DNA from: Melampsora larici-populina 98AG31
Taxonomy: Eukaryota; Basidiomycota; Pucciniomycetes; Pucciniales; Melampsoraceae
NCBI RefSeq assembly: GCF_000204055.1
Contig: NW_006768778.1
Location: 1,488,095 to 1,552,094, forward strand
Reading direction: 5' to 3'
Length of the DNA: 64,000 nt
The notes below the pieces were generated by a model. That model was not told the origin of the DNA, ran no database searches, and saw only the letters and a list, made by a program, of their open reading frames with translations. The translations under genes were made by a program, and so were the position numbers. Positions 37,354 through 49,517 of this stretch are shown piece after piece (position 1 is the first letter of the stretch; each line of letters begins with the position of its first letter).

Positions 37354-38856
37354 CTATTGTTTAACTGGTGATAAGGTGTATAACAATGACCATTGAGAAA
37401 GTGGTCTAAAAGAACTACTTAATCTACCTTCTCCCAAGTACTGTTCCCTAAATGAATGACTAGTAGCAACTAAGAAGAGGATGGTCCATAGTTTTCCTCC
37501 TCCAATCCGTTTTGGTATGTAAGGTATAATTGCTGGTTCAATCAGTACACCAAGAGGTTGAAGCATAAAAAAGATTCCAGAACCAGGTAATGAGGTGATT
37601 GTATGAGGATTAGAGTGTGGAGGTTGAGCCAGAGCAAACACCACTGTGGATCATATCAAAAAAACATCATAAACAAATGTAAAAAAACATTCTTCGAAAT
37701 GAAAAGTTCAAACTCAACGATATTCATGTAGCACAGCGGATGCGAGATAGATACCCATCAATCCAGCTAATCTTTGAAGTTTCGGAGTACCACCTAATTT
37801 CTTTGTAATCCAAACCAATGGTTTTCCACCAGACACAACAAAAGTTCTCTTCCAGAGTGTATGCCAAGATTGAGCCCAAAATACAGCAACAGAGCTAGCA
37901 CTTTGTGGTGAATTGAATAAAGGTGGTAGGTATGATGGATTAAATAAATCAAGTATTTCTACTGGAAATTGAAAAATACTCATAATCTTGTATAATGCCG
38001 TACAGAGTAGTGTGAAAAGTGTGAATCGAGAATCTATGGTGGAAGCTAACCATGCACCAAAACTGAGTGAATAAATGGTTTCGGCTAGGATCTTCATTCC
38101 GGGAAATTTTGGAACTCCGATCGATAGAAGAGCTGAAGTTGGTGTTTTCAATGGTGAATCGCGCGTCAAAGTGATAAAGACGATCGCGATGTTCATAGGG
38201 ACGGTGATTTTAAGTAGTCGTTTGACTAGATATGTGATACTATGGGTATTGGCCACAGCAGCTGGTCCCCATGTGAAGTTCAACCCGCGCATGCTTTCGA
38301 CGAAAGAAAGGAATTTTATTAATTGATTGCATGAAGCTGATAAAGTTCAAAGGAATACTGACGATGTGAATTGGAGAAGTGTCCACGTGATCAACTTGAA
38401 AGCACTACAAGGCTCATCCTCTTGTTTCTTTTTGAACGTCTCGTCCTCTTTGACTTTCTCCCATCCTTGTACTCCATCAATAGTTTTGAGGGGTCTCTTA
38501 TAATACGCGCCGGAGGCGAATCCCCACTCCAGGCTCTTCACACCCGTAAGAATTCCCATTGCTGCCAATCCCATATTTTTCTGTCCGCTCAATTCCAGTG
38601 GAGTAATACAATATCGAAAGGGAAAAGTGAGTGACCACATCACGTTGATAGGTGTTAGACTGATTCTAATAAACCGAGCAAGATTTGAATGAGCATAAGT
38701 CGGGTGAAGTAATGCACACTGCCACAACACTAGGACGTATGGAAAAAATGCTTGAAACACGACTGGTTTACATTGTGAAGGCAATCCTTCTTGAAATATT
38801 ACGTGTGGGAAGCTCTCGGAGAGGAAGGTATTTGATGTGTTCATAGATGACGACAT
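37354..38856 (-). CDS. Wax-synthase-like membrane O-acyltransferase, paralogue 3 (452 aa)
   Basis: Exons 38856-38363 (494), 38293-37719 (575) and 37643-37354 (290) total 1,359 bases, exactly 453 codons with the stop. Exon lengths and phases are identical to paralogue 4. Starts MSSSMNTSNTFLSESF. Visible family motifs: LLHPTYAHSNLARFIRI, WGFASGAYYKRP (about residues 118-129), MRGLNFTWGPAA at the exon 1/2 join, VFWAQSWHTLWKR and SAVLHEYL. Several hydrophobic spans are consistent with a polytopic ER-type enzyme. The 5' flank (about 38970-39111) is similar to the inverted 5' flank of paralogue 4 (46264-46420), so the copies share their promoter region by descent. Confidence 0.87.
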
Positions 38857-39609
38857 GGTCTCGGTGAGGCTATAATGGTCTATGTGGTATTTGCTATTGA
38901 TACGCTATGGAGCTACATGAGCTGCCCATTTATACCTTGAAACACTACCGTGATCGGATTACACATAAAGCTGATGGACACTGACGAAACGAGGCTCCGG
39001 CAGGGGACATGGAGTTTGAAATTTCCAACAGCCTCCTGTTGATGCACCTGGCTCATGTAAATGGAATCTAATGTGGCCTCATGTGGCATTCCTGACCACC
39101 CGGAAGGAGCTGGACTTTACAGATAACCAGGTGGACACGGTAAACTTCGATATGATTGCTCCATGCGCAGCGGTACAAAGGAAACTCATACCTGCTCGAA
39201 GTGGAAGTATGCGCCCCTCTCGACCTCACCGACCAGTCGCCCTCAAGGTTCCGAAAGTGGGTCCATGAAACTGCCGACGGAAGTGGGGATCAGAAAGTGG
39301 CGACGTACATACATATGTGTTATGAAGGTTAAATAACTACGTTCATATATCCAGCCGCCTGCCGATCTCAGAGGCATCTCATCACTTGAACTGCCCCATA
39401 GTTTAATCGTTTTCAGGCAGCCTTGTAGATGGCAAAGGAAGGTTTGTAGGCTCTAGTCATGAACCAACATGTAGTACTTTCAACAAAGAAAAGCGCAAAG
39501 TATATAAAGACCAAGCAAGTGCACGATGTTTTTTGATTATATATGGAATATATCTGAGCAGGATGGCTTTAAGTTTAATAGATTGACCAAAGGCATATAA
39601 CAACCTTTT
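38857..39609. other. Promoter side of MBOAT paralogue 3 and 3' flank of CCT3
   Basis: 38970-39111 is homologous, in inverted orientation, to the flank upstream of MBOAT paralogue 4 (for example GACCACCCGGAAGGAGCT at 39094 against the complement of 46264-46282). The rest shows no gene. Confidence 0.55.
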
Positions 39610-41860
39610 TTACTGTTCGGGACCTTCTCCACCTTCTCCACCACCACCCGTTGGCATCGTTTGTGGTCCACCGCCACCTTCCTGTCTTGGTCGTCTGTAA
39701 AGTAAAATATATCGTCAGAGATAATATCTTCTAAACATTCATTAGGGGGCTATATGCTTACTTGGCAGAAACAATATCATCCACTCGAAGTAACAAGCAA
39801 GCCGATTCAATAGCAGTCTTCATGATTTGAATCTTGACAGCAGCTGATTCATAGAGCCCGATCGTGTTCATATCAGTGATTACACCTGTATCACCGTCAA
39901 TCCCGAACTCGTGTTCACCGGCGGCATGCTTGGCCTGTTATTTCAAAGAAGATTTATTCATTCAACTTCTTATCAAGTTTGTGAGACAAAGAGAGAATCA
40001 AACACATACTCTAAGTTTCGCCAAGAGTCGAATCGTATTACCACCACAGTTTTGAATCAAGGTTCTTGGGATCACTTCCATTGCCTCCCCGACCGTTCTG
40101 AAAGGCCAACCTTCGACACCTTCAATAGTCTTAGCTTTATCTGATAGGCCAACTGAAATAGCCATTTCAGTAGCACCACCACCAGGAGCGAGACGTGGGT
40201 CAAAAACCACATTACGAGCAACAGCCATTGCATCTGCTAAATTTCGGTCGATCTCATGGAGGATATCTTTGGATGGACCTCGTAAAAGAATAGTACACGC
40301 CTTTGGATCTTGACATTTAGTCAAGAAGGTAAAATAGCTAAGTAGTGATCGAAATGAATGAATCAACTTTTCGTCTCTCATCAGATTATAAATCATTGTT
40401 GACTTACTCATCACCAAGTTTTTCAACGTGGAATAGACCACATTGGGTACCTACATCACTGTCACGTAGATCTTCGACACGGTTAACGATTGTGGCACCT
40501 GTTGCTCGTGCTATCCGGTTATTGTCTGATTTACGAACACGACGGATAGCAGAGATATCCGCCTTTTGAAACCAATACTGAGCGTAATCTGTGGACAGAA
40601 ATATCGTTTCAGCTTAAGAAGGCAAGCTTAAAATAATTCTTTAAGAAAATACAAACCTGAGACACCCTTTTCGCAGAACACAAGATCGGGTTTAAATTCG
40701 ATAATCTTATCACACATCGCTTTAACTTGTTCTTCTTCAATATCCAAAAATCGTTCATATTGTCCTTCTTTTTCCAATTCGATGTTTGTTTGACTTTCTC
40801 CTTTTTTGTATTCTAATGGACAATCGAGTAAGATGATTCTAGGGTTTTCAATTCGTCTACGCATCTTAGCATGTGTGACATCTTTATTGACCATCACACC
40901 GTCTAATACTCTACTATCTTCAATCTCTCCACCTGGTACTTTTTCAACTCGGGCATATCGTTTGATATCAACTTCTTTACGTCCATTTTCTTCTGTGCTA
41001 ACAGTTCTAACAGCTTGAAGTGCTAATTTACACATCAAACCACTCCATCGACTACTAAACTTCGTACCAATTGAAGTTTTGATAAGCTTGAGCATTTCCT
41101 CTTCATTGTTAAGATCAACTGTGATCGAAATCTTGTCAATGATTTTCAAAGCCTCAGCCAATGCACGTTTGAATGCTCGAATGATGACCACAGGATGGAT
41201 GTTACGTTCTAGATGAGGTAAAGCAGATGCCAAGATTTCGCCAGCAAGAATGATGATCGAAGTTGTCCCATCACCACATTCCTGTACAGAAAATTGAAGA
41301 TAATCTGTCAATACCCAGTCAAGTGACAATATTTGTTGAAGAAAACGAATGACAGACTTCATCTTGTGTACGACTCAGCTCAATCATAGATTTAGCTGCT
41401 GGATGGGCAACCTCGATTTCACGTAGGATTGCGTTTCCATCGTTAGTCAACCTAAAGTGTCCAAGTATCAGAAATTGTTGAAACGGTTTCGAACGGCAAG
41501 ATGATCACAAACAAGATACCACCCATAGGATCGAGAATCTAAACAGAATGATAATCATATGGATCAATATGACTGCATATCATGATTCAACCCAATCATG
41601 GGAACGAGAGTTTGAGGAACCCTCGCTAGCTTACCATTTTTAACATCGCCTTTGGACCTAAACATGTCCTGATCACATCTGCCACAGTTTTTGCGGCAGT
41701 GATATTAGAAATTTGAGCTTTTCGACCACTTTGACGTTGAGCCGAGGGCGCATCTAGCATGACAGAAGATTTATAAACAACTTGATCAGCATCGGTTTTT
41801 TGGTGACATTTGAAACATTCATGATGGTTACGCACTCATTACCATTACGGGTGCCGACAT
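39610..41860 (-). CDS. CCT3: T-complex protein 1 subunit gamma, cytosolic chaperonin CCT/TRiC (551 aa)
   Basis: A subunit of the ring chaperonin that folds actin, tubulin and other cytosolic proteins using ATP. Nine exons: 41860-41836, 41753-41635, 41538-41513, 41451-41358, 41281-40657, 40588-40408, 40337-40010, 39934-39762 and 39694-39610, total 1,656 bases (552 codons with stop). Starts MSAPVMVMNAPSAQRQSGRK, a typical gamma-subunit start; the first exon is only 25 bases and the third 26. Group II chaperonin marks: ISNITAAKTVADVIRTCLGP, LTNDGNAILREI, GDGTTS (nucleotide binding), PDLVFCEKGVSDYAQYW in the apical domain, and LAPGGGATEMAIS. The C-terminus is Gly/Glu-rich. It is transcribed divergently from the mitochondrial S21 gene. 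Confidence 0.96.
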
Positions 41861-42305
41861 TTTGAAAGAATGAAACCACTAGTATTCCTCAGAGAAAGAA
41901 TAACGTTCTACTAATTTATCGAGACTTTGAACTTCTTTTCCTTCGTTTCTTGTTCTTTTTTGGTTTTGTTGTTTTACGGTCAACAGTTCATCAATCTCGA
42001 TCTCGTCCAAAACCAACCAAAAAACTGAAACCAGCTTAATCTCAACTCACGTGACTTGTGGACTTAATCGGTAATGTCCAAAACCTCAGAACTAAACATT
42101 TAACATCACACATTCGCTTTCTTCCATCAACCCTCACCGATTGTTCCACTATCAGGCTCAGCTGCGTCGAAAAGGATATCAACAATTTCCAAGTGAGTCG
42201 ATCCACAAATTCTGTCAGAAATGGTTTGAACTCACTAAGCTTGCTTTGACTTGTCCAGGAATCCGGGTGATCGTTACCTGCAACCTCGAGTGCCACAGCA
42301 TCATC

Positions 42306-43022
42306 ATGACCTTCGTTAGGGCTATCTCGAAGCTCAAGTCACCACTCCAATCAACTCTACCGATACCTCCAAAGGCTTTCACTTCACTTCAATCCAACTC
42401 CATAGCATCTAGCTCTAGATTCTTCTCATTGACTTTCACCAATCGAAACCCGGATGATCCCTTCGGATTTTCTCAAACCAAACCTGGACAAACCATCAAA
42501 CTTCGTGAACCAAGTAAACCTTCAACCCCAAATAGCAACCCAGAAAGAAATCCAACCTCACGTTCAACACCTCAAGTAGGCAGTGCAATCTTTCAACGAA
42601 TAGCACAAAGTCGACAAAATCAAATCCAAGAATTAAAAAGATTTGATGATTCTAATCAAATCAATCGAGATGAAAAAGCAACAGTAGATCAACTTTGGGA
42701 ATTAACATCCAAATTGAAAGTTCAATCACATTCAGGTCCATTATTACCATCCAGTTCACGTGTGGTGAGAACGATGAGGATTCCTCCTACTTCTTTCTTA
42801 AGTAGACCTGCTACTACGATGGATGTGGAAAGAGCTTATAAACGAGTTCAGTTTATGGTCAATTCGGCTGGATTGAGAAAAGATATTTATCTTAATAAAC
42901 GGTATGAGAAACCTTATTTGAAACGTCGTAGATTGAAAAGTGAAAGACATCGGATGAAATTCGCTATTGAAGTACAACGTAGAGTTCAACTGATTAGTGT
43001 TATGAAACTAAAAGGCATGTAA
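42306..43022 (+). CDS. MRP21: Mitochondrial small-subunit ribosomal protein bS21m (238 aa)
   Basis: The start is the ATG of MTFVRAISKLKSPL, which gives a basic, Ser-rich mitochondrial targeting region. A farther upstream in-frame ATG at 42141 would place non-targeting sequence in front and is judged leader. The middle is polar and disordered. The C-terminal 70 residues are an S21 domain: RPATTMDVERAYKRVQFMVN, then KRYEKPYLKRRRLKSERHR. S21 binds 16S-type rRNA near the mRNA path. The start lies about 445 bases from the CCT3 start in head-to-head orientation. The gene is a single exon; an intron in the leader is possible. Confidence 0.88.
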   Translation: MTFVRAISKLKSPLQSTLPIPPKAFTSLQSNSIASSSRFFSLTFTNRNPDDPFGFSQTKPGQTIKLREPSKPSTPNSNPERNPTSRSTPQVGSAIFQRIAQSRQNQIQELKRFDDSNQINRDEKATVDQLWELTSKLKVQSHSGPLLPSSSRVVRTMRIPPTSFLSRPATTMDVERAYKRVQFMVNSAGLRKDIYLNKRYEKPYLKRRRLKSERHRMKFAIEVQRRVQLISVMKLKGM

Positions 43023-43730
43023 AGCTTGGTTATTCAATCGTGATCAACTTTCATTAGCAATCAAATCCAAGTATCATATAGAATCCAATTCATTTGTTTA
43101 TAATCTTACCTTCCTTCCATCACCTCAAAGAAACTCATTGACTGCGTCATCACTAATTTCGATTGAATTTGGTATTGGATCTGAAAGACTCATTCTACTC
43201 ACCTCTTGTTATTGATCGCTTACGAAAGAGCAAACCTGAGAATAATCTACAAGACAAGAGTGAGTTTTTTCTCCAAAATTAATACACTTCGATTCAGATC
43301 ATTTTTGTGAGATTAATGTAAGTTTGAGTTGAATCGATCTTATCAGATATATATTAAGAATGATTATCTGCTTGAAATATTTAGCAGATTTGGCATACCA
43401 TGTAGAGTAATTTGTTTGGAACAAAAGATGAGTAAAATAGTATACAATCAAATCAATCTGATTAATCAACAAAAGCCAAAGACTGTTCGAAAGGATCAGT
43501 TAAAAAAATGAACACAAGGTATGAAAAAGTCAGAATGTATTCAAATGAGAAAGACATGTTAATCAGATGAGGGAAAATTAAATTGGAATGAGAAGAAATG
43601 GGTATTGATGGGTTATGAAGAGAATAATTATACAACCCTTTTTCTTTGAAAACATTGATACGAAAGTACATTTAAAAAAAACAGTCAATCAAAAAGGTAT
43701 ATATCAATCCTTTGAATTTCCTTCTCATCT
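43023..43730. other. Convergent 3' flanks, no gene
   Basis: A/T-rich DNA between the ends of the S21 gene and the following minus-strand gene. Short frames only. Confidence 0.55.
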
Positions 43731-44642
43731 TCAATCCTGATATTGTTCAGCAAACCAAGCTGTCACACTACCAGATCCAACGCTACCTTGGGACCCACTT
43801 CTATCCCTATTCTCTTTCTCTTCTTCTAATTTAATTTTTTTATTAATCTTTTCTTGTTCTTCAAAAAAATCTATCTTTTTCAAAACTTGATCATAATAAA
43901 ATGGATCCCTACTAGATGGATTAGAATGATCATCTAAACATTCAGGTATAGGTTTAATAATTCTAATGATAGGTAAAGTTTGAAATGAAATTGATTTTCG
44001 AATCTTAGGTTTCTCATATGTAGGATTTAGAAAAACGTTGACGGGATGATTGTGGGCTGAAAGTGCTTCAACCGTTAGTTTGGTTGGAATGGTGGTTGAA
44101 CTTGGAAGTTTCGGTTGTCGTTTAGGTACTTCTGGGATCGGTTGGTTAGGTTCAAAGAATGATGGTAAGATTGATTGTCGTTTGGTTTGTTTTCTGATTA
44201 ATTTACATCTTTCTGAATCGATTTGATTCTTTTTTGGTTTTCGTTTGGGTTGTTTTGGTGATGATGGCATTGGAGGAGTTGGTTCGAGTATCATTGCTCC
44301 TGATAAAGATCCTGCACATGATGATGATGCTGAGATAGTTCCTTCAAAGCTTAAGTTGGTTGGATCTAAACTGTCTAGTAATTCAGTTGAAGGTTCAATA
44401 CCACGTTGGAGGTATTTTTGGAGGATGAGATTAATTTTATTGGCACCCTAAAGAGAAAAATTCAAAGATGGTTAGGATAATGCTTGAAATTTCAAGGGAA
44501 TCGTTGATAAATGAGATGGACTAACCTCTTGTCTCTTGGTCAAACGTGCCTCTGAGATGTTGGAACTACCTTTGGTGATGTTTTTGATCCAACTGCGAGG
44601 TAAAGTGGCAGTAGCTCTAGCAATTGAAATTGATGATTGCAT
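43731..44642 (-). CDS. Two-exon gene, 277 aa, possible mitochondrial protein
   Basis: Exons 44642-44526 (117 bases) and 44447-43731 (717) total 278 codons with the stop. Starts MQSSISIARATATLPRSWIK, an Arg/Ser/Ala-rich N-terminus without acidic residues that looks like a mitochondrial presequence. Next comes GANKINLILQKYLQRGIEPS. The rest is Pro/Lys-rich and probably disordered (PKQPKRKPKKNQIDSERCK near the middle), with a charged helix (FFEEQEKINKKIKLEEEKE) and the C-terminus TAWFAEQYQD. No family recognised. Similar composition is common in mitochondrial ribosome-associated proteins, but that is only a suggestion. Confidence 0.65.
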
Positions 44643-46578
44643 TTTTTTTGATAGTTTTTTTTTTAAAAAAAGGGGAGGACGTGAAGTTTAGTTGATGGAG
44701 AAAGTTGAGAAAGTGAGGTAAAATAATTCAATTTTTTGTGTGTGATAGAGATGGGTGAGATTCGAAGTGATTTCAAGATCTTTTAATTTGGATGATCAAA
44801 GTTTTAGATAAGAGAGGTTTTAAAGTTGATAATGTGTTCTGATGGAAAGATAAAATTGGATGTGATCACAGAGGGTCTTTTATATCACTTGATGAAAGTT
44901 TTTGGAATGACGATACAAATGAATCAAAGAACGTTGCATCAACGGCTGGATGAAACGACTGCTCGGTCCTTTTCAATATCTTTGAAGCCAACTTCAAAAA
45001 AAAAGATACGAACACAGAGATTTTGAGATGGTTACAAATGGCTAAATCTGAATCACAAGATGGATGATGAAGGCAAAGTGATTCTGTGCTTCAAGCTTCA
45101 AAAGTTTCCTTCATCAAACTTGAAATTTAGAGAAGGATAAAGGAAACTAATTTGTGCGCAGAGTCGATCATGATTCTGTTCAGCCAAGTTACTTGACAGC
45201 CATGTTTCTCTCTTGCTGAAAATGGCGTACAATTCAAAGGAAAGTTGGGATCAGGACTTGACAAGCATGACAACAGGCTCAAACCTTACACAGCTTCGAT
45301 CATTTATCTCATCCTGACATGGATTTGAGCTCGGGCGTATGATTACAAAAAGAGTGAAGTGAGAGACGTTGTGAGAGTTTAGACCGACATAGGGGTGCTC
45401 AGAAGTGCTGCTCTTGAACTGGATCCCAAATTGTTCATGAGCATGATAGACGGAACTCTTTGCTGTCACTTGGAAGAATGCCTTCATCGCCCTCCTCCGG
45501 GCATGAAGTCATCAGCCCTGATTACAATCCAGCCGGTATGATTGTTCTAGCCGAACGCATACCTTTTTCTTATATGTGGTCACGAGGCGGAGTTGTGAGT
45601 GTTCTTGTTCACATGACTCAGATAGTTTCAATACTGGAGCATCAGAAAAGGTATGTAGTTGTTTCCCATATCAAGATTCAACATTGAAGTAATCAAGTCG
45701 AAACTCAAGAGAGCCTTCATTGGGCTAGCCGATGCCAATGACTGACGTTCAACCCAGAACCATCATCAATCACAAGCAGTAAAACGATGAGGATGATTGA
45801 GTGTGAAAAATCTTGGAGCCCTCATGTTGTGATCCGGAGGCTGTAACTTGAGGAATTTCAAAAGGATGCCACCTGTCGCGACTTCTTTTCCATCCATGCT
45901 CGCGGCGCCAAGGTTTTGAGTGGTTTTCCTGGCTTTTGACAGAGATCTGGTCAGAGAGTGCACTGGAGCTCAGACTTCGCCAACCTAATCTGGATCATCA
46001 TTTGGCGAGTTTGAGCTGTTGTCATGAGGGCTTATTGATATGTCGATCAAGAAACTCACATACGGGCCGGTAGCTTTGGGCTTTGGCTCAGTCTGGTTTC
46101 CGCATCGACACGCCTCTTTCAGCTTGATACATCAGGCAAGGGAGCTTACATCATATTTCACTCGAACTTTGCCCGTTTATGGAGCAGTTCACTGGATTTG
46201 TACCACGCAACTGCTCTATTCAAGAAAAGTTCACCAGGCATGACGAGCTTGGCTAAGGTCTTAAGCTCCTTCCGGATGGTCCATAATGACTCAGAGAATA
46301 TGGTCCCAGTCAGACTGACGTACCAGGTGAACCGATAGGAGGCCGGAGATTCACTTGTTTCTGGAGAGTTCCGAACTCAATGTACCCTTGCAGAGCCTGG
46401 TCTCGTCAGGGTTCAAAGTGCTCATCAGCCCCTTGTTTAGCCCGATATACAGTGCTATATATGTGTAGCTGATCTACAGCTTGCATCCATACCCCAACTT
46501 TCGTATCCAATCATATCATCACCTGCACTGCGTATCAATCACACAGATTACCAGCCCGCTTATAGCTTGCGTAAGACC
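44643..46578. other. Intergenic; promoter side of MBOAT paralogue 4
   Basis: No splice-supported gene. 46264-46420 is an inverted homologue of the flank upstream of MBOAT paralogue 3, so at least 150 bases of promoter were duplicated with the gene. Confidence 0.5.
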
Positions 46579-48092
46579 ATGTCGTCCTTTATGAACACCT
46601 CAAATATCTTTACATCCGAGCACTTCTCACACGGAGCCTTTCAAGACGGACTACCTTCACAATGCCAACCAATCACACTCCAATCAGTTCTTCCATACGT
46701 CCTGGTGATGTGCCAGTGTGCATTACTTCACCCGACTTTTGCTCACTCAAACCTTGCTCGGTTGACCCGAATGGGTCTAACACCCATCAACGTGATTTGG
46801 TCACTTACTCTTCCCTTTCGTTACTGCAAAACCCCACTGGAATTTAGCAACCAGAAAAATATGGGATTGGCAGCAATGGCATTTTACACAGCTGTGAAGT
46901 GCTTAGAGTGGGGATTCGCCTCCGGTGCATACTATAAGCGCCCCCTTAAGACCATTGATGGAGTACTGCAATGGGAGAAAAACAAAGAGGATGAGACCTT
47001 CAAAAAGGATCAAGAGAATGAGCCTTGTAATGCTTTCAAGTTGATCACTTGGACACTTCTTCAATTGTCGTCGTTAGTATGCCTTTGAGCTCTTTCAGAT
47101 TTATGCAATCGCTTCATTGACTCAAAATCTCTTCTTTATCCACAGGATGCGTGGGTACAACTTCACATGGGGACCAGCTGCTGTGGCCAACACTTTCAGT
47201 ACTGCTTATCTAATCAAACGTTTCATACGAATCAGCGTTCCTTTGAACATTGCAGTCGTCTTCATCACCTTGACCCGCGATTCCCCATTGAAAACACCAA
47301 CTTCAGCTCTCCTATCGATTGGGGTACCCAACTTCCCCGGACTGAAAATCCTCGCAGAGTCTATTTACTCGGTCAGCTTCGGTGCCATGTTAGCTTGCAC
47401 AATGGACACTCGTTTCACCCTTTCTACACTTCTCTCTAAGGCTGCATACACTATTATGAGTTTTCTTCAATTTCCAGAAGAAATTCTCGAATTAGTCAAT
47501 CCATTATATCTACCACCTATGTTTCATTCACCTCAGAGTGCTAGTTCTGTTGCTGAGTTTTGGGCTGAATCTTGGCATACACTTTTAAAGAGAATGTTTG
47601 TTATGGCTGGGGGGAAACCTTTGGTTTGGATTACAAAGAAATTAGGTGGTACTACCAAACTTCAAAGATTAGCTGGATTGCTCGGCATCTATCTCGCATC
47701 TGCAGTGCTACACGAATACAGTTGAGTTAGACCTTTTTATGAATCGAAAGACTAATGTTTTCAAGCTGGCTGACGATGAAAACTTTTTGATCTGAATGAC
47801 AGTCATCCTAGCAATGGCTCAACCACCACACTCTAACCCACATACAATCACTTCATTTCCTGGTGCTGCCATCTTTTTCATGCTTCAACCACTTGGCGTA
47901 CTCATTGAGCCAGCTATCATTCCCTACATACCAAAGCGAATCGGAGGAGGAAAACTATGGACTTTTCTCTTCGTACTCGCTACCACGTATCCATTCCGAG
48001 AACACTACTTGGGAGAGGCCAGGTTGAGTGCACCTCTTCGACCTCTTTCTCAATGGTCGCTCTTGTACACATTATCACCGCTGAAACAATAG
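46579..48092 (+). CDS. Wax-synthase-like membrane O-acyltransferase, paralogue 4 (452 aa)
   Basis: Exons 46579-47072 (494), 47146-47720 (575) and 47803-48092 (290) total 1,359 bases, 453 codons with the stop, the same layout as paralogue 3. The start MSSFMNTSNIF is chosen over an ATG four codons upstream because it matches the other copies. Family marks: LLHPTFAHSNLARLTRM, WGFASGAYYKRP, FHSPQSASSVAEFWAESWHT and SAVLHEYI. This copy is inverted relative to paralogues 1-3 and separated from them by CCT3, the S21 gene and another gene. All key residues are present, so it should be functional. Substrate unknown. Confidence 0.87.
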
Positions 48093-48994
48093 TGATCATT
48101 ATCGAAAGGTTTTCACAATATTAGAGCAAACACTTTTCTTACTTCTACAAACATGTATTCATTCATCATATCATCTCATTTTTCCAATATTATACCTGCA
48201 TTGTGAAATATTCAAGCGTAATCACCAAAGAAAGCCTACAGATTGGGCTCCAACCTGTCGCACCGTTAAAAATTGATCACATAAACCTTTGAGGCCTTCA
48301 AACCAATGTCCCATGTACGGGTTGAACCCATTCAACACAAAATCCTAAGTATACTCACCCCCTTCAAAACAAACACATCAAACCCTGTTTGTGATGATTT
48401 CAGCGTCACTCCCACCTACGTTTCCTCGTGTGTTCTTTGGGATGAGGTGACTTGAGATTTAGAATCCCGGAATTAGGATGAAAGGGCAACATGTACATAG
48501 CGCGACCCATTCAACAAAAAAATGCTCCCCAAATCTGTATGCATCCTAGTTTCCACACAATCCAAATTGTAAAAAAAGAATACTAGGAATCCTGAATATC
48601 GTGCTCAATTAGTGAAAACGAGACACTCTCTGGAGAGCTTCCTTCAAGGAAACACCACTTCATGCGTCGAACTTATATCGTCCATTCAGCATTGCCCGCG
48701 GTGTGCCATGGCCTCCATTTAATAGTTTGAAATTCCTCCCACTGTTCTGTATGCACGGCTTGCTATCAGGTGCTCCACTGCGACCACCGCTCCATCTCGT
48801 ACGCCTGGCAGTGGAACTATTGAGCCATATGCGAAGATGTCTTGGAAGAAAGATGACGTGTCACAGCTGTGAAGGTTTCACAGGTGATCAGTGTCACAGG
48901 TACAGCTCCAGCCTTCGAAACACAATTTGACTTCAGCAAGAAAAACTTATCAGACTGATTTCAACTCTCATTGCTTTCATCAAACGATTTCGAA
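48093..48994. other. Intergenic, no supported gene
   Basis: 3' flank of MBOAT paralogue 4 and promoter region of the DNL zinc finger gene. Short frames only. Confidence 0.55.
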
Positions 48995-49517
48995 ATGACA
49001 ATACTCAAATCACTCAATCTACTTCGACCAATCCTCTTCCATTCCAAGCCAAACAACTTACTTCGATTCAATTCCAATCTATCCTCAGAACCATTGAAAA
49101 CTCAAATCAATTTAAATTTAAGAATGAAAATTCAATTCACATGTAAAGCAAAAGACGCAAAAACTTCAAAAACATGTGATACAACTAATAATCACGAGTT
49201 CTCCAAATTAGCTTATGAAAAAGGTATCGTTTTAGTCGAATGTCCGGCTTGTCAAAATCGTCATTTGATAGGTAAGTTCTACTTTTTCTCTTGTCCCTTG
49301 TTTACTTGAAACTAACGGCTGTATTTTTTTGGGGGGGGTTTGTGATTCTTTAGCGGACCATCTTTCATGGTTTACAAATAATTCAACGTCAGATGATCCA
49401 AATTTTAAAAATGATTATCGAAATATTGTTGATTTAATGAAATCTAAAGGTGAAAAAGTTAAAAGAGGAAAAATCTCAGATCAAAATGGTGAAGTTTTAG
49501 AGTATTATGATGATTAA
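48995..49517 (+). CDS. ZIM17: DNL-type zinc finger protein, Zim17/Hep1 mitochondrial Hsp70 escort protein (146 aa)
   Basis: Keeps mitochondrial Hsp70 soluble and active, supporting matrix import and Fe-S biogenesis in organisms studied. Exons 48995-49271 and 49354-49517 total 441 bases (147 codons with stop). The start MTILKSLNLLRPILF gives a mitochondrial-type presequence; an upstream non-ATG extension was not used. The DNL domain is clear: QFTCKA, SKLAYEKGIVLVECPACQNR, and across the intron HLIADHLSWF. The second zinc knuckle CPAC is intact. The first, usually C-x2-C directly before the SKLAYEKG helix, is stretched here: about ten residues rich in Lys/Ala/Thr separate the two Cys (CKAKDAKTSKTC). 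The tail is acidic. Its 3' flank is the left edge of the segmental duplication that follows. Confidence 0.88.

Noticed and set aside
42141..42305. Upstream in-frame start for the S21 gene
   Set aside because: It would bury the mitochondrial presequence-like start. The added residues lack protein character and contain a possible leader splice donor.
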